A DNA stretch of 64,000 nt from an uncultured Dialister sp. (GCA_934216155.1 CAKQBK010000001.1:40724-104723); one strand, 5' to 3'. Numbered from the stretch's first letter, positions 1-11,625 are shown. Program-made: numbers and translations. Notes: generated from the letters alone by a model not told the origin.

Positions 1-3000
1 TTGGCGGTCAATGTACAGAACGAAGGAAAAGGATCTATTGCAGGCAGTTTCATGTACAATTCCATCGAAGGAAACAATCAGGCCTATGTGGATGATGCAA
101 CTTTGACTCTTCGTGGAAATACAGAACAAGATGGGGCTGAATCACTCACTGTCAGTGCAGAAAACAAAGAAAACATTAAAAATACGGCCACTAGTGGGTC
201 CATCGCATCAAAAGGTGTGGCAGCAGCTGGACAGATTAGCTTGAACTGGATAGATAACAAGACCGATGCTCATGTAAAAAACAGCACCATTCGTGCCAAT
301 GAAGCGATGTATGTCAAAGCCAATGACCAGGCCGTGCTCACCTCTGGTACCGGTGCGGTATCTATTGCGCCCAATTCGACCGCTGTGGGAGCTGCCATTG
401 GGGTGAATCTAGTAGAAGGAGAAATCACTTCCTCGGTAGAAAATTCGGAAGTGAAAGGAATCGATGAAGGAAATCGGTCGGGAAGTTTGAACGTCACTGC
501 CGAAGAAGCTAGCAAACTTGTTTCTATTGTAGCTTCTGGCGCGGCATCCGATAGTTTTGCCGGTGCTTTCTCTGGCAGTGGAAACTGGATTCATACCACC
601 ACAGATGCGCATATTTCAAATGACAAGGAAATGAAGACGGGAGCGCTTTCTGTCAAAGCAGGCAACCATAGCACCGCTACACTGGGCGTTGGTGGCGGCG
701 CTTTCGGGAAAAATGCCGCTGGTGCAGCTGCTGCAGTCATGGTCAATGATTCCCATGTCAATGCTTCTCTGACCGGGGATGCAAAGAAACAGCACACCAT
801 TTCGGCCGATGGTATCACTGTAGAAGCAGACAATGCATATAATGGCAGTGCCTCTGATTCCGATAGTGATAGTTCTGCCAAAACCGTAGCCATTGGTGCC
901 GCTGGTGGGACATCGCAGTTTGCTGGTTCCGGCTCCGTGACAGTGAATAAAATCAACCAGGCCACCAATGCCACCATGGGAAAAGGTTCTTATGATACTA
1001 ATGGCAAAGATGTCAAAGTGGAAGCCAAGAACAAAGCCAATCTGTTTGGCATGGCTGGTGGACTTTCTATTTCTGCTGGCAGTGGTGTCGGTGCCGCTGT
1101 GGATGTGCAAACCTATGACGGTCATACCTATGCAGGTATAGAGGATGGTGTGTCTTTGAAAAAGGCCAGACAGGTGGACGTCAATTCCGAATCAGAAGAA
1201 AATCTGATGTCCATCGGGGCTACCGTAGCAGGCGGTTTCGGGTCCTTTGCTGGGGCTGGTGCCGCAGGAGCGCATTCCATTACTACCGACACGAAAGCCT
1301 ATGTGGGAAATGAAACAAATACTCCAGTCAATGAAGCAGATAAAGCAGAATTGACAGAAGCGGGCAATGTATCTGTCACATCGAAAGATACAACAAAACT
1401 TCACACTGCTGCTGGTTCTGGCGGTGTAGGAAGCAGTGCGGGCGCAGGCCTTTCTGCTGCTGTGGAAGTGGTGAACAAGAAAGTCAATGCTTATGTGGGA
1501 AACCAGGCCAGCGTGAGTGGGGATAGTCTCACTGTCAAAGCAGAAAATACCAGTGATTCCCTGACCGAAGCAGCCGGTCTTGGTGTGGGTGGCACTGCTG
1601 GCGTAGCAGGCGCTGCTTCAGAAACATTTGTCAATCATGTAACCAATGCCTATGTAGGAAAGAATGCTATCGTTACTGCTAAAGAAAAAGCGGAAATAAA
1701 AGCGATTTCTTCTTTCAAGCAAAGTGCAGGCGCTGGCGGTGTCGGTGGGGCAGGAAATGTAGGAATCGGTCTGGCTAATTCGACCGTTTCTTTAGCGGCC
1801 ACTACCAAAGCCTACGCTGATAACGGAGCTAAAATTTCCGGCGGAAAGAAAGTGAATATCCAAGCCAATCATACATCTGACTTGACCTATGCCACTGTAG
1901 CAGGCGGCGCAGGTGGAACACTTGGTGTGTCTGGCGCGGTGGGAGTCAATACGCTTCATACAGAAACCAAAGCCTATGGCGGAGAAAATGCTGAACTGTC
2001 TGCAGAAAGTACAGAAAATAACGAAGGCATTTCTGTCTCTGCAACAGACACCACCAAACTTCATGGCGGTAATGGCGGAGCAGCCATCGGCATTTCTGCT
2101 GGTGGTGTTGGTGCGGCCGAAGCGGTGACGAATATCACAAAAGATACAGCAGCCTATGTGGATAAGGCTGCAAAACTGGACTCCAAAGGCCAGATCACTT
2201 TGGATGCCCAAAATACAGAAAATATGCTCAATGTTTCTGTTCAGGCCGCTGGCGGGGCCTATGCCGGATTGGCTGGCGCGGTCAATGTGGTGAATCTGGA
2301 CGCCATAACCAAAGCCTATACCAATACGGGTGTTGCTATAAACCAGAAAGCAAAAGATGGAGGGAATATTTCCGTCAATGCCACCCATGAAATCGAAAAA
2401 ATGGAAAATGCTGTGGCAGGGGCTGCAGGTGGTGCGGGTGCTTCTATCGGGGCTGCGGTGGATGTGGTAAATATCAAGACCCAGACCAATGCGTACTTGG
2501 GTGATGGAAATATTGTCGATACAAAAGGCGATGTATCTATTTTAGCTGCAGATAATATGCATGACATCGCGTCTCGTGCCTATGCGGCCTCTATCGGTAG
2601 CTTCGGCCTTTCTGGCAGTATTTCTATCTACAACATAGGAAGTACCATGTCCGCGGAAGACCAGAAGAACTTGAATGGCAATGATGGAACTAAGGACACC
2701 GATTTCAATACGTGGCTCAACAGCCAGCTCAATCAATCGGGGACCCAAAAGGCCATGAGCGCCTATGACAGTGAAGCTCTAACTGCCGTACAAGATAAGC
2801 TAAAAACAACATTTGCAAGTGTTGCACCAGACACCACAGGGGATAAAGGCACATTGGCAAAGATTGGAAATAGTACCACCATCAACGCTGGTGGCGATGT
2901 TTCTGTCAAAGCCGATGATGTACTGAAAGTAAAAAATACCATGGGCAATGTGTCTGGCAGCACATTGGCGAGTGTGGGCGCTTCTGTCAGTGTGGTAAAT

Positions 3001-6000
3001 ACCGATACGCAGACCAAAGCACTGATTGACAAAGCAGCCAAAGTGACAGCCGGGCAGAATCTTGCTGTGAATGCCATAGCTGCACATAATATGCATAACG
3101 TTCTCACCGGTGCCTCTGTGGCTGTGACTGGTGTAGCCGGACAAGGAACGGAGCAAATCTGGAGAGATCACAGTGACGTATTTGCCTTGATGGGAGATCC
3201 CCAAGGCATTAATGCAAAACAGATTTCTGTCACATCCAAAAATAATCGGACGTTAGATTCCACTGTAGTGGGTGCTTCCGTAGCTCTTTATGGAGCCATC
3301 AATGGGGCTGTCATTTCTGCCGACGTATCGGGCAAATCCGAAGCAGGCATCGGTGATGACAAGGGGGACTACGCAGGCGAAGTGAAAGCGGACGATATCA
3401 CCGTCTCTAGCACCGCAGATACAGATTTGAAAGCCGAATCCGATGGAGCCGCAGCAGGCATGTTTGCGGGTACTGGAACTGGCGTGGAATTGAAATCTGA
3501 CGTATCGACCAACTCCTTTGTGGGCGTGGGAGAAACGCTTTCTGGAAAGAATATTTCTATCACTTCCAGAAATACACCGAAGCTCAATGCCCTTGCGACA
3601 TCGGCTGGTGTTGGTATCGCCAGCGTCGGTGCCACCGTGGTCAAAGTGACATCGAAGGATTCTTCACATGTTGCAATTGCTGATAGAGCGAAACTGAAAA
3701 CGGATAACGCTGCTGGAAGTGCTTTGACCATCAAAGCAGAAATGGCAAAACCTACCGATGGGGAGAACGCCAAAGCCTGGGCCATTGCTGGTGGCGGTGG
3801 CGTTGTGGCAGGCGCTGTGTCTGTGGTGGACGTAGATATGAATCACACGACCGATGTTATTATCGGAGAGAATGTAACCATTGCAGCTAAGAAAGCAGAT
3901 ATTTCTGCTACCCATCAGACTAAGTCCTATATGGAAATGGAATCTATTGCAGCGGGTGAATACAGCGGTACTGGTGGAAATACCAATTTCAAAGAAGTTT
4001 CCGATGTGAATGTCACCATAGGCAATGGCAGTACCATCACCACCGATGACGAAACGACAATCAATGCCGACAACCAGACCGAAAAGAGCCAGAAGGTTGT
4101 CTCCGGCGGTGCCGCCCTAGCCAGTGGCAACGGCATTGTGAGCGATACCTCCATCACGCACAAGACAAAAGCCGATATTGGAAAAGTAACCATGAAAGCC
4201 AACGCAGCAGAACTCTCGGAAGAAGAAAAAGCAGCAGGCAAAACCATTCACGACAAAAATGCTATCACTATTGATGCCCATAGCAATGTCATTTCCAGTG
4301 ATGATAACACATTGACTACCGGTTCTGTGGTCGGTGCGGCCCATGTGAAGAATACCCACACGGTCCATGCCATTACAGAAACCAACGTAGCTGATGGGGC
4401 AACACTCTTGGCAGGTGAAACGGAAAAGGCGAACCAGACTTGGAAAGGAGATAGCAAAGATACATTTGACGCTGGTGCGGCTGGTACCGGTGGCAGCTCT
4501 TACCGGGGCGGTTCTATTGGTATTGGAAGTCGTAATGAAGCTTCTATTTCTGGGACTACACTGGTAGATGTTTTTGGTGCCGCTGGTTATGCTGGATCTG
4601 AAAATGATGTGACATACAAGGGAAAAACGAATACCACCTTTAATGGCAAAGCGGAGACTGCCAAGGGGGATATCCGTACCGCTGCAGGGCGTGATAGCAC
4701 GGGAAATACAGGAAAGATAACCGTCTTAGCCCATAGCGATATGTTAAATGCTACGGCTATTCCGATTTCTATCAAAAAAGATCCGAAAGCAACCGTCAAT
4801 AGTGATGCGAAATTGACCATTGGAAGCACCGCCTCTCTTCGGAGCGATCGAGATGTGTATCTCCAGTCACAAGCAGGAAATATCAGTGCGGTAGGTTCTG
4901 GAGAGGTAAAGGATTGGGTGAACGCCGTTGCGGAAGCGTTTGGCTCTGAAGGGGATAAGATGGGGAAATCCCAGAAAAATACCAGTGCCAATGCAGAAGT
5001 AAACGGTTTGGCTGAAACGGGAATTCATAGACATTTGTCTGTGAAATTCTGGGGCGTGCCAGAAAAAGATAAAGATAATAATCTGACCGGAAGATGGTTA
5101 CTTTATGTGGACCGCAATGGGGAAATTTCCTATACCGTTAGTGGAAGTGTGCCCGTAGGAGCAGACTTGTACAAACGACTGGATGAACTGGATGGCCTCC
5201 AGGGGGATTCCGCTGCTATGGCGGCTTACGATGCAGAACGAAAGTTTATCGAAGCCAAATTAGTAGAGCAGGGTCTTGGTTATTATAATGGGGAACAGTT
5301 TATTCGTATGCCCATTAGTGAAGCCTCTGAATATGAGGAACAAAAAAAGAAATTAGCGGATCCAACATATGAAGCTGAGCAGAAGTCACAAAAAGGACTC
5401 TATCAAAAGGCCAAAGCAGAATCAGAAGCACAATCCACTGCTTTGCAACCCGTGACAAAGGCCTATAATGAGTGGAAAGATGCATCTGACGCGGAAAGCG
5501 CAGCAAAAACTGCTTATGCTGAGGCAAAATCAGCAACAACTGTAGCTGAAGGTGCTAAAGATGCGGCAAAAGAAAAATTGTTGAAAAGCGTGGATGGACT
5601 TACGGAAGCTGGGTTTAGTAAGTATTTGCAAGATCATCCTAATGAGGCAGGCGTTGTAGACTATACGGAAAAAGAAAAAGCTTATTATAGTGCGGTACAA
5701 GCAGAATCGGCAGCGAAGAAGAGCTATGAAAACTGTCAGGCTGATACAAGCCAAAAAGCCAGTGCCTATGAAGGCGCAGCTGGTGCCTATGATGCAAAGT
5801 ATGAAACTAGCTTTAAACAAACGCCTACGGAAGATTTGGGGAAACAACTTACTACAGAAGCCGCTGATTTGAAGACGGAACAGGATGTGTATCAGACATC
5901 CATCAATCAGGTGGACAATGAATTGTCGTATCAAAACAAGCAATTGGCCGCTACGGACTATTTCTTTGCCCATGGTGGTAGTGAAAGTGAGCAAGGCAAG

Positions 6001-9000
6001 TTCCTGCTGAATGGTGTGGAAATTAATGGGGATGCTTATGAGTATGAAGGGAAAAGTTACGTATTGCTTCATAAAAATACCTATGCTCGCATGACCCATG
6101 AAATCACATTGAATGATATGATTGCTCAGTTGGGAGATATCCATCTGGAAGGGGACAATGTATATGGCAATGGAGAGCTTAAAGCAAGTGGCGATGCCAG
6201 TGTAACGGTAGAAAATCGGACGCCCTACAATCTGAATATCAAAGATATCAAGGTGGTTGGCAAAGGCGGAGAAACTACCGTTGGTACCGGCGGTATGATT
6301 TTCTTCAATGAGAGTGCCATGAGCGGTACCTCTGCGGATGAAATCAAAGCATCCATTAAGGATCGGAATAAGGATAAAACCAAGGGCGTTTCTTTTGGCG
6401 AAATGGAAACTAGAAATAGTACCACCAAGCCAAAGGTGACGATTACCAATACGTTCAAACCGACCGACTCGGAATATACCATTAAAAACTCTGACAAATA
6501 TGGGGACGAACCGCTCTTCTCTGCCCCATCGCTGCATTTGAAAGGACTGATTTACAATCCAAGAGGCAGTGTGGATGCATCCAGTGCTAGCGGGGATGTG
6601 TATAACGAAGGGTCTATCAATGGCGGAACCATTAGCGTGACAGCTACCAACGGGGACTATATCCAGTCCTATAACCCCAGTTATCGCATGTCCAATATCG
6701 GCGGCACCCCATTGGATGATTCCGGAAAGTTGCAGGATGCCAAAGGTGTAGGCATTTTAGCCAATGGTAATATTTTTATCAGTGCGCGGTATGTGAATAT
6801 CAATTCTACTATCCAGAGCGGCATTGCGGATTGGAATTTCACCATCCCAGAAGATTTCACTTTGTACTACAAAGCGGCAGATGGAACTATCCATGGAAAC
6901 CTTTCTGTGGAAGAGGCAAAGAAGATAGAGGGAACACATACTTTCTATGTGGCTGGTAAAAATGGTTCAAAAATCAACCAGAACGGAGATAAATCTGACA
7001 AGGATACCACTGGTGAACAATTGACCTATGATATTGTAAATGATCGTTTCGTGCTGGATAACGTAGAAGTCCATGGCGGTCATGTGTCTGTTGTAGGTAC
7101 TATTATCAATACAGCCGAAGATGGCGCGACTACAGGAAAGATCAAAGCGTTGGATGGCTATGGCACCATTACGATAGATAACAAGACTGATAAGACTTTG
7201 GAACTTCGCAATCTGAATACAGGTGAAGGCGTCGATGGAACGATTCAGATTACTGACTTGGATAAAGCAACCGGTGAGGTTCGACAGAAGGTAACCTATA
7301 CCCGTGGTCCTAATGGTATTTCTATGTCCGTAGAAAAAGCAGATGGATCCAAAGAAGATAAGGTGCTGGGGGGAAATCAGACCACCTATCAGACCGATAA
7401 GGATATGTACTATTCCTACCAGACAGGTCGTGATTCCAGCAAAACCAATCGGTATGAATACCATGGAACCCGTATGGACTGGTTTGGTATTGAAGATAAG
7501 ACACCCACTCTGCAGCAACTTCTTGATATTGGCGGGCAGTTGATTTCTTCTGACCCTGGTGTAGAAAAGGTGCTGAATGGTGGCTACTACGTATCTTCTT
7601 GGGATAATGTAAAGGGCAATGCCAATAGCGGAAACTATTACACTACGTCTGATACGACTTATGCTAATGCAGATCCTGTAGAGAAATGGGATATCAAATC
7701 CAAGCGTCTCTGGTATACTGCTGGTCTTGCCAAGAAATGGGATGTGGTGTTGGAACGAACGGAAAGCAATACCACGGTGAAACAGTTTTCTGTTAAAGCA
7801 GACAATCCGGTGGGTATTGAATTCTTTGGCGAGCAAAATGGAGGCACCATGAATATTTCCAGCAAAGGAGATGTACTCATCAATGGTGTTCTTCATAACA
7901 AACAGGGCGATACTTCTCTAGCAGGGAGAAATATTTCACAAAACGATATAGGGTATGTAGATACTAAATCTTTGATACTGAAGGCAGCTGAAAATGCAGG
8001 CAGCAAAAATGGAGTACTGCAGACCAATGCCACCGATGTGACTGGAGAGGTAGGTGGTCATCTCTATGTTTCCGTAGCAGACCATGGTGTGAGTTTAGGA
8101 CAAATCACAGCAGGTGGCGTGGCTTCTATTTCCGCAGCAGATGGGATTACCCAGAAAGACAATGTCACTATCAAAGCAAATCGGATAGAACTCGCTGCGG
8201 GAAGTGGCACTATTTCTGGTAAGGATGATAAGACTGCACTGGTGATAGAAGCAGGGAAACCAGAAAGTGGTCTTGCAGATGCCAATTACGGACTGAAAGC
8301 ATCGGCCCATGGTGATATTTCCGTCATGAATAACACCGATGATCTGTACCTGGATAGTGTCATTTCCGAAAGTGGTGATGTGACACTGACTACCAATGGT
8401 AGCTTCATTGATAATAATTTCACAGATACCGATGATGTCAGTGCTAGCGAAAAACTGAATGCTTGGGCAAAGGCGGCTGTTCTGGAAGGAAGTCAGGCAA
8501 CCATTGATAAGCAGAAGAAACTTCTCATTGCCAAAGTGCAGGATAAGTACAATGAATATCAGTCCTTGGCAGCATATGTGAAAGATGGGAAGTATACACT
8601 GGATGAGGGAGCTAAAGCAGCTCTTCTGAAATATGGCGTGACAGATATGGATGGATATATCGCTGAAAAACAGGCACGGTATGATGCGTTGAAAGAGACT
8701 GTAGGAACTTGGGATACGTCTGGTGTGGAAACATACATCAAGGAAATCAATGATTCTACCGATAGTACATTGTATGGAAATGCCTCGTTGACCGCTAACC
8801 AGTTGAGCAGCGATCGCTATCTGACATCTGATGAAAAAGCACAGATTTTGGTGGGATCTGCTAAGACTGACAAAGATTTGCTTATCACGTTTGCTCCAGG
8901 CGGTATCAAAGAGGGCATTACAGATACCAATACGATCATCAAACAGACACCGCATGTATCTGGTAACCATGTGACATTGACGGCTCTTGGGAAAAATCAG

Positions 9001-11466
9001 GAAGCTGGTAGTGGGAACATTGGCGAGAAGAAAAATGATATTTTTGTGGATCTCAGTAGTCGAGAAGCGATTGAAAAGTTAACATCTGGGCAGCTTTTGG
9101 CATTGGCCTCTGCGGAACGTGGCGATTTGTTTAATGTGAACAAAGATACCATGAAAGGAACCATTAGTACGGTTCGTTCCATCGATGCAGAAGCCAAAGG
9201 AACCCTCAAAGCCAAAGCAGACCATGGTTCCATTTATCTCGTCAGCGAAGGAGCTATCAATCAAGGAAGTTCCTTAACAGCTGGTGGGGAAGTACGACTC
9301 AAAGCAGCAGGTTCTGTAAGCGGTATCACCATTGGTTCCAATGACCAGACCGTATTAGAATCCGGGGAAGGGGCTATTTCTGGAGTCAAAGTAACTGGCA
9401 ACGGGGTTCTAACCGCTAGAGCTAAAGACGGTGTGGATATTTCAAAAGAAGATGGTGATTTGGTAATCAATACCATCTATGCTGCAGAAGGGGACGTGAC
9501 CATTGACCTGAAGAACCAGGGTAGCCTCAAAGCGGAAAAAGACCAGGAAGAAAATGAGAAACTCCACATCGAAGGGAGAAATATTTCTGTCAACAACGCA
9601 ACTGGTATCGGTGAAGGCAACTCTATTGGTATGAAAGTGACTGGTAAGACGGAAGAAAATGGAAATAAAACGGCTGGCAATATCAAAGCGGAAAATTTGG
9701 AAAGTGCCAATGTAACGATTTTTGGAGAATTGGCAGCAGATACCGCTACAAAGATTGCAGCCAAGGTAACAACCATTACCAACAAAGGTCAGATATCTGG
9801 TGGTACGTTTACTGGAAATACAGTGACAATCAACAATCATTCTGAAATTCATGGTGGACAGATGGAAGCGACCGATGATATGACCATTCATAACCAAGGG
9901 ACTATTTCCACTGGCACGATAAAAGCGCTTAATTCTTTGATGCTAACCAATGACGGAACCATCAGCGGTGGCAATTGGACCGGTGGCGATGTTTCTATCA
10001 CCAACCATAAGTTGATTTCCGGCGGTACCTATACAGCAAAGACAGGTAATTTGTCTTATGGAGATGGGGCTTCTAGTGAAATGTCCGGAGTTAGCTTGGT
10101 AGCAGACAAAGGAAATATCATCGTAAATGCCAAAGGGCAGCTGATAGTGGATGAAATCCAAGCAGAAAAGGAAGTGGAGATCATCAGTGAAAAAGGTGTC
10201 ATTTTAGATACAGTCAATGCAGGTTCTGTTACTATTGATGCCAAAGGCAATGTGAATGGCAGAAGTCTAACCAGTGTCAAAGGTGATGTAAATGTCAATG
10301 CAGGAAAGAATATTTCTGTAGATGGTATAACATCGGGTAGAAATCTGACATTGAAAGCCGATGGGCAGTTACTTTCCATGTCAATTGCAGCGAATGGCAA
10401 TGCAGGATTGACTAGCCATGATAATATGGTTGTCGGTGGCTTGAGGACGACTGGAAACAATGGTGATGCTACACTGAAATCAGAAAGTGGTGATGTGGAT
10501 GTATCGCTCTCAGATATTGAAAAGACGCTTATCATCAACGCGAAGAAGAATGTGAGGCTGTCTCAGTCTAAGTCGGTCAGTCTGAACATTACGGCAGAAA
10601 CAGGTAATATCGAAGCGACTGCAAAAGATGCAAGCATTTCAGCAGGAGATATTGAACTGACTGCAGGTAGTACGATTCGTATTTCGGAACAGACACCGGT
10701 GAATAAGTTGACTGGTGTGGATACTACGCAGGTTGCAGGTACGGTGAATGGTAGTGGTATCGCTGGTAGCTTGATTACTGGAGAGGGCACAGGTCATACT
10801 TATGATGTGAATCAGAAGGGCAGTGCGAAACTGACTTCTTCCAGTGGCAAGATTTCTATGAAAGCGAAGAAAGTGGAAGCTGATACCATTCAGGCTGGTA
10901 CGGAAACGATGCCGGGAGCCAATTTGACGATTTCTGCTGACCATATCGGTGTCGATGATCTCCAGAGTGAGGCAGCTCGTTTGGATGTGAAGGCTGTTGG
11001 CAGTGATGGCAAGACCCAGTCTCGGTATGCCGGCATTCATACCACGTCGGATGGAGATGTGATTCTGAAGAATAGCCAGGTGGAACATCTGAATTTCACC
11101 GGTAAAGATCGAATTGGTATGGAAAATACCGCCATCGGTGGCGACAGCGTTTTGGCAACAAATCAAGTTACCATTCGGATTGATAAGAATCCAGCGCGCC
11201 CGAAGGCGGAAGGCATTGGTCGTCTCTTTGTGAATGGACGGGATATTTCCAGTGATAAAAAATTCACCGATGTACGAAATGGGCTCACGCTGAATGGGCA
11301 GCGTTTACCTGAAACATCCATCTCTGTAATGAATAAGAGTCTTTATGGCAATGATTCTCTGTGCGATGATGCACGGGAAAGGGAAGAAAGAGAAGGACAA
11401 GATAAGAATCTTGAAATTTTCTTTGCGCCCATTATCGATAGAGAGTCTTATCAGACGGTGAAGTAG
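1..11466 (+). CDS. Giant LktA/filamentous-haemagglutinin-type adhesin, 3' part
   Basis: Open from the first base for about 3820 codons, so the 5' end (signal peptide and any secretion domain) lies before the window. Residues 1-1600 are Ala/Gly/Val-rich repeated modules (patterns such as GGAGAS.GAAVDVVN followed by TKAYV), typical of leukotoxin LktA-family filamentous adhesins that form a long beta-helix. Residues about 1780-1980 switch to Ala/Lys/Glu-rich sequence that looks coiled-coil, with a shorter helical stretch near 2815-2915. Residues about 3240-3370 are short Thr/Gly/Asn repeats (TISGG, TINN) of parallel beta-helix type. The C-terminus (ending FFAPIIDRESYQTVK) shows no beta-barrel, so it is not a classical autotransporter; two-partner secretion is the likely route, by inference. 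Role: surface attachment. A family B repeat begins about 70 bases after the stop. Confidence 0.85.
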   Translation: MAVNVQNEGKGSIAGSFMYNSIEGNNQAYVDDATLTLRGNTEQDGAESLTVSAENKENIKNTATSGSIASKGVAAAGQISLNWIDNKTDAHVKNSTIRANEAMYVKANDQAVLTSGTGAVSIAPNSTAVGAAIGVNLVEGEITSSVENSEVKGIDEGNRSGSLNVTAEEASKLVSIVASGAASDSFAGAFSGSGNWIHTTTDAHISNDKEMKTGALSVKAGNHSTATLGVGGGAFGKNAAGAAAAVMVNDSHVNASLTGDAKKQHTISADGITVEADNAYNGSASDSDSDSSAKTVAIGAAGGTSQFAGSGSVTVNKINQATNATMGKGSYDTNGKDVKVEAKNKANLFGMAGGLSISAGSGVGAAVDVQTYDGHTYAGIEDGVSLKKARQVDVNSESEENLMSIGATVAGGFGSFAGAGAAGAHSITTDTKAYVGNETNTPVNEADKAELTEAGNVSVTSKDTTKLHTAAGSGGVGSSAGAGLSAAVEVVNKKVNAYVGNQASVSGDSLTVKAENTSDSLTEAAGLGVGGTAGVAGAASETFVNHVTNAYVGKNAIVTAKEKAEIKAISSFKQSAGAGGVGGAGNVGIGLANSTVSLAATTKAYADNGAKISGGKKVNIQANHTSDLTYATVAGGAGGTLGVSGAVGVNTLHTETKAYGGENAELSAESTENNEGISVSATDTTKLHGGNGGAAIGISAGGVGAAEAVTNITKDTAAYVDKAAKLDSKGQITLDAQNTENMLNVSVQAAGGAYAGLAGAVNVVNLDAITKAYTNTGVAINQKAKDGGNISVNATHEIEKMENAVAGAAGGAGASIGAAVDVVNIKTQTNAYLGDGNIVDTKGDVSILAADNMHDIASRAYAASIGSFGLSGSISIYNIGSTMSAEDQKNLNGNDGTKDTDFNTWLNSQLNQSGTQKAMSAYDSEALTAVQDKLKTTFASVAPDTTGDKGTLAKIGNSTTINAGGDVSVKADDVLKVKNTMGNVSGSTLASVGASVSVVNTDTQTKALIDKAAKVTAGQNLAVNAIAAHNMHNVLTGASVAVTGVAGQGTEQIWRDHSDVFALMGDPQGINAKQISVTSKNNRTLDSTVVGASVALYGAINGAVISADVSGKSEAGIGDDKGDYAGEVKADDITVSSTADTDLKAESDGAAAGMFAGTGTGVELKSDVSTNSFVGVGETLSGKNISITSRNTPKLNALATSAGVGIASVGATVVKVTSKDSSHVAIADRAKLKTDNAAGSALTIKAEMAKPTDGENAKAWAIAGGGGVVAGAVSVVDVDMNHTTDVIIGENVTIAAKKADISATHQTKSYMEMESIAAGEYSGTGGNTNFKEVSDVNVTIGNGSTITTDDETTINADNQTEKSQKVVSGGAALASGNGIVSDTSITHKTKADIGKVTMKANAAELSEEEKAAGKTIHDKNAITIDAHSNVISSDDNTLTTGSVVGAAHVKNTHTVHAITETNVADGATLLAGETEKANQTWKGDSKDTFDAGAAGTGGSSYRGGSIGIGSRNEASISGTTLVDVFGAAGYAGSENDVTYKGKTNTTFNGKAETAKGDIRTAAGRDSTGNTGKITVLAHSDMLNATAIPISIKKDPKATVNSDAKLTIGSTASLRSDRDVYLQSQAGNISAVGSGEVKDWVNAVAEAFGSEGDKMGKSQKNTSANAEVNGLAETGIHRHLSVKFWGVPEKDKDNNLTGRWLLYVDRNGEISYTVSGSVPVGADLYKRLDELDGLQGDSAAMAAYDAERKFIEAKLVEQGLGYYNGEQFIRMPISEASEYEEQKKKLADPTYEAEQKSQKGLYQKAKAESEAQSTALQPVTKAYNEWKDASDAESAAKTAYAEAKSATTVAEGAKDAAKEKLLKSVDGLTEAGFSKYLQDHPNEAGVVDYTEKEKAYYSAVQAESAAKKSYENCQADTSQKASAYEGAAGAYDAKYETSFKQTPTEDLGKQLTTEAADLKTEQDVYQTSINQVDNELSYQNKQLAATDYFFAHGGSESEQGKFLLNGVEINGDAYEYEGKSYVLLHKNTYARMTHEITLNDMIAQLGDIHLEGDNVYGNGELKASGDASVTVENRTPYNLNIKDIKVVGKGGETTVGTGGMIFFNESAMSGTSADEIKASIKDRNKDKTKGVSFGEMETRNSTTKPKVTITNTFKPTDSEYTIKNSDKYGDEPLFSAPSLHLKGLIYNPRGSVDASSASGDVYNEGSINGGTISVTATNGDYIQSYNPSYRMSNIGGTPLDDSGKLQDAKGVGILANGNIFISARYVNINSTIQSGIADWNFTIPEDFTLYYKAADGTIHGNLSVEEAKKIEGTHTFYVAGKNGSKINQNGDKSDKDTTGEQLTYDIVNDRFVLDNVEVHGGHVSVVGTIINTAEDGATTGKIKALDGYGTITIDNKTDKTLELRNLNTGEGVDGTIQITDLDKATGEVRQKVTYTRGPNGISMSVEKADGSKEDKVLGGNQTTYQTDKDMYYSYQTGRDSSKTNRYEYHGTRMDWFGIEDKTPTLQQLLDIGGQLISSDPGVEKVLNGGYYVSSWDNVKGNANSGNYYTTSDTTYANADPVEKWDIKSKRLWYTAGLAKKWDVVLERTESNTTVKQFSVKADNPVGIEFFGEQNGGTMNISSKGDVLINGVLHNKQGDTSLAGRNISQNDIGYVDTKSLILKAAENAGSKNGVLQTNATDVTGEVGGHLYVSVADHGVSLGQITAGGVASISAADGITQKDNVTIKANRIELAAGSGTISGKDDKTALVIEAGKPESGLADANYGLKASAHGDISVMNNTDDLYLDSVISESGDVTLTTNGSFIDNNFTDTDDVSASEKLNAWAKAAVLEGSQATIDKQKKLLIAKVQDKYNEYQSLAAYVKDGKYTLDEGAKAALLKYGVTDMDGYIAEKQARYDALKETVGTWDTSGVETYIKEINDSTDSTLYGNASLTANQLSSDRYLTSDEKAQILVGSAKTDKDLLITFAPGGIKEGITDTNTIIKQTPHVSGNHVTLTALGKNQEAGSGNIGEKKNDIFVDLSSREAIEKLTSGQLLALASAERGDLFNVNKDTMKGTISTVRSIDAEAKGTLKAKADHGSIYLVSEGAINQGSSLTAGGEVRLKAAGSVSGITIGSNDQTVLESGEGAISGVKVTGNGVLTARAKDGVDISKEDGDLVINTIYAAEGDVTIDLKNQGSLKAEKDQEENEKLHIEGRNISVNNATGIGEGNSIGMKVTGKTEENGNKTAGNIKAENLESANVTIFGELAADTATKIAAKVTTITNKGQISGGTFTGNTVTINNHSEIHGGQMEATDDMTIHNQGTISTGTIKALNSLMLTNDGTISGGNWTGGDVSITNHKLISGGTYTAKTGNLSYGDGASSEMSGVSLVADKGNIIVNAKGQLIVDEIQAEKEVEIISEKGVILDTVNAGSVTIDAKGNVNGRSLTSVKGDVNVNAGKNISVDGITSGRNLTLKADGQLLSMSIAANGNAGLTSHDNMVVGGLRTTGNNGDATLKSESGDVDVSLSDIEKTLIINAKKNVRLSQSKSVSLNITAETGNIEATAKDASISAGDIELTAGSTIRISEQTPVNKLTGVDTTQVAGTVNGSGIAGSLITGEGTGHTYDVNQKGSAKLTSSSGKISMKAKKVEADTIQAGTETMPGANLTISADHIGVDDLQSEAARLDVKAVGSDGKTQSRYAGIHTTSDGDVILKNSQVEHLNFTGKDRIGMENTAIGGDSVLATNQVTIRIDKNPARPKAEGIGRLFVNGRDISSDKKFTDVRNGLTLNGQRLPETSISVMNKSLYGNDSLCDDAREREEREGQDKNLEIFFAPIIDRESYQTVK

Positions 11467-11538
11467 GTTATCGTTTTGGGGACTGGATTTTTAGGGGTGA
11501 GCAGCTAGTGTATGGACTTAATTCGCTTTCGCTGAAAA

Positions 11539-11625
11539 GTGCGTAGTGAGGAGTGCGTAGTGAGGAGTGGTGGAAGGGGCGCACAAAATTTGGAAGCGCC
11601 CCAATACCCTCTTTTTTATAAAAAG
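11539..11625. repeat. Family B element (heptamer arm plus GC hairpin)
   Basis: Arm of 7-bp units (TGCGTAG and TGAGGAG mixed) followed by the hairpin GGGGCGC/GCGCCCC and a T-rich tail. It lies just after the adhesin gene and could end its transcript. Confidence 0.8.

Noticed and set aside
5530-6537. Minus-strand open frames of 200-335 codons opposite the adhesin
   Set aside because: By-products of the adhesin's codon composition; no start signals and no recognisable protein families.
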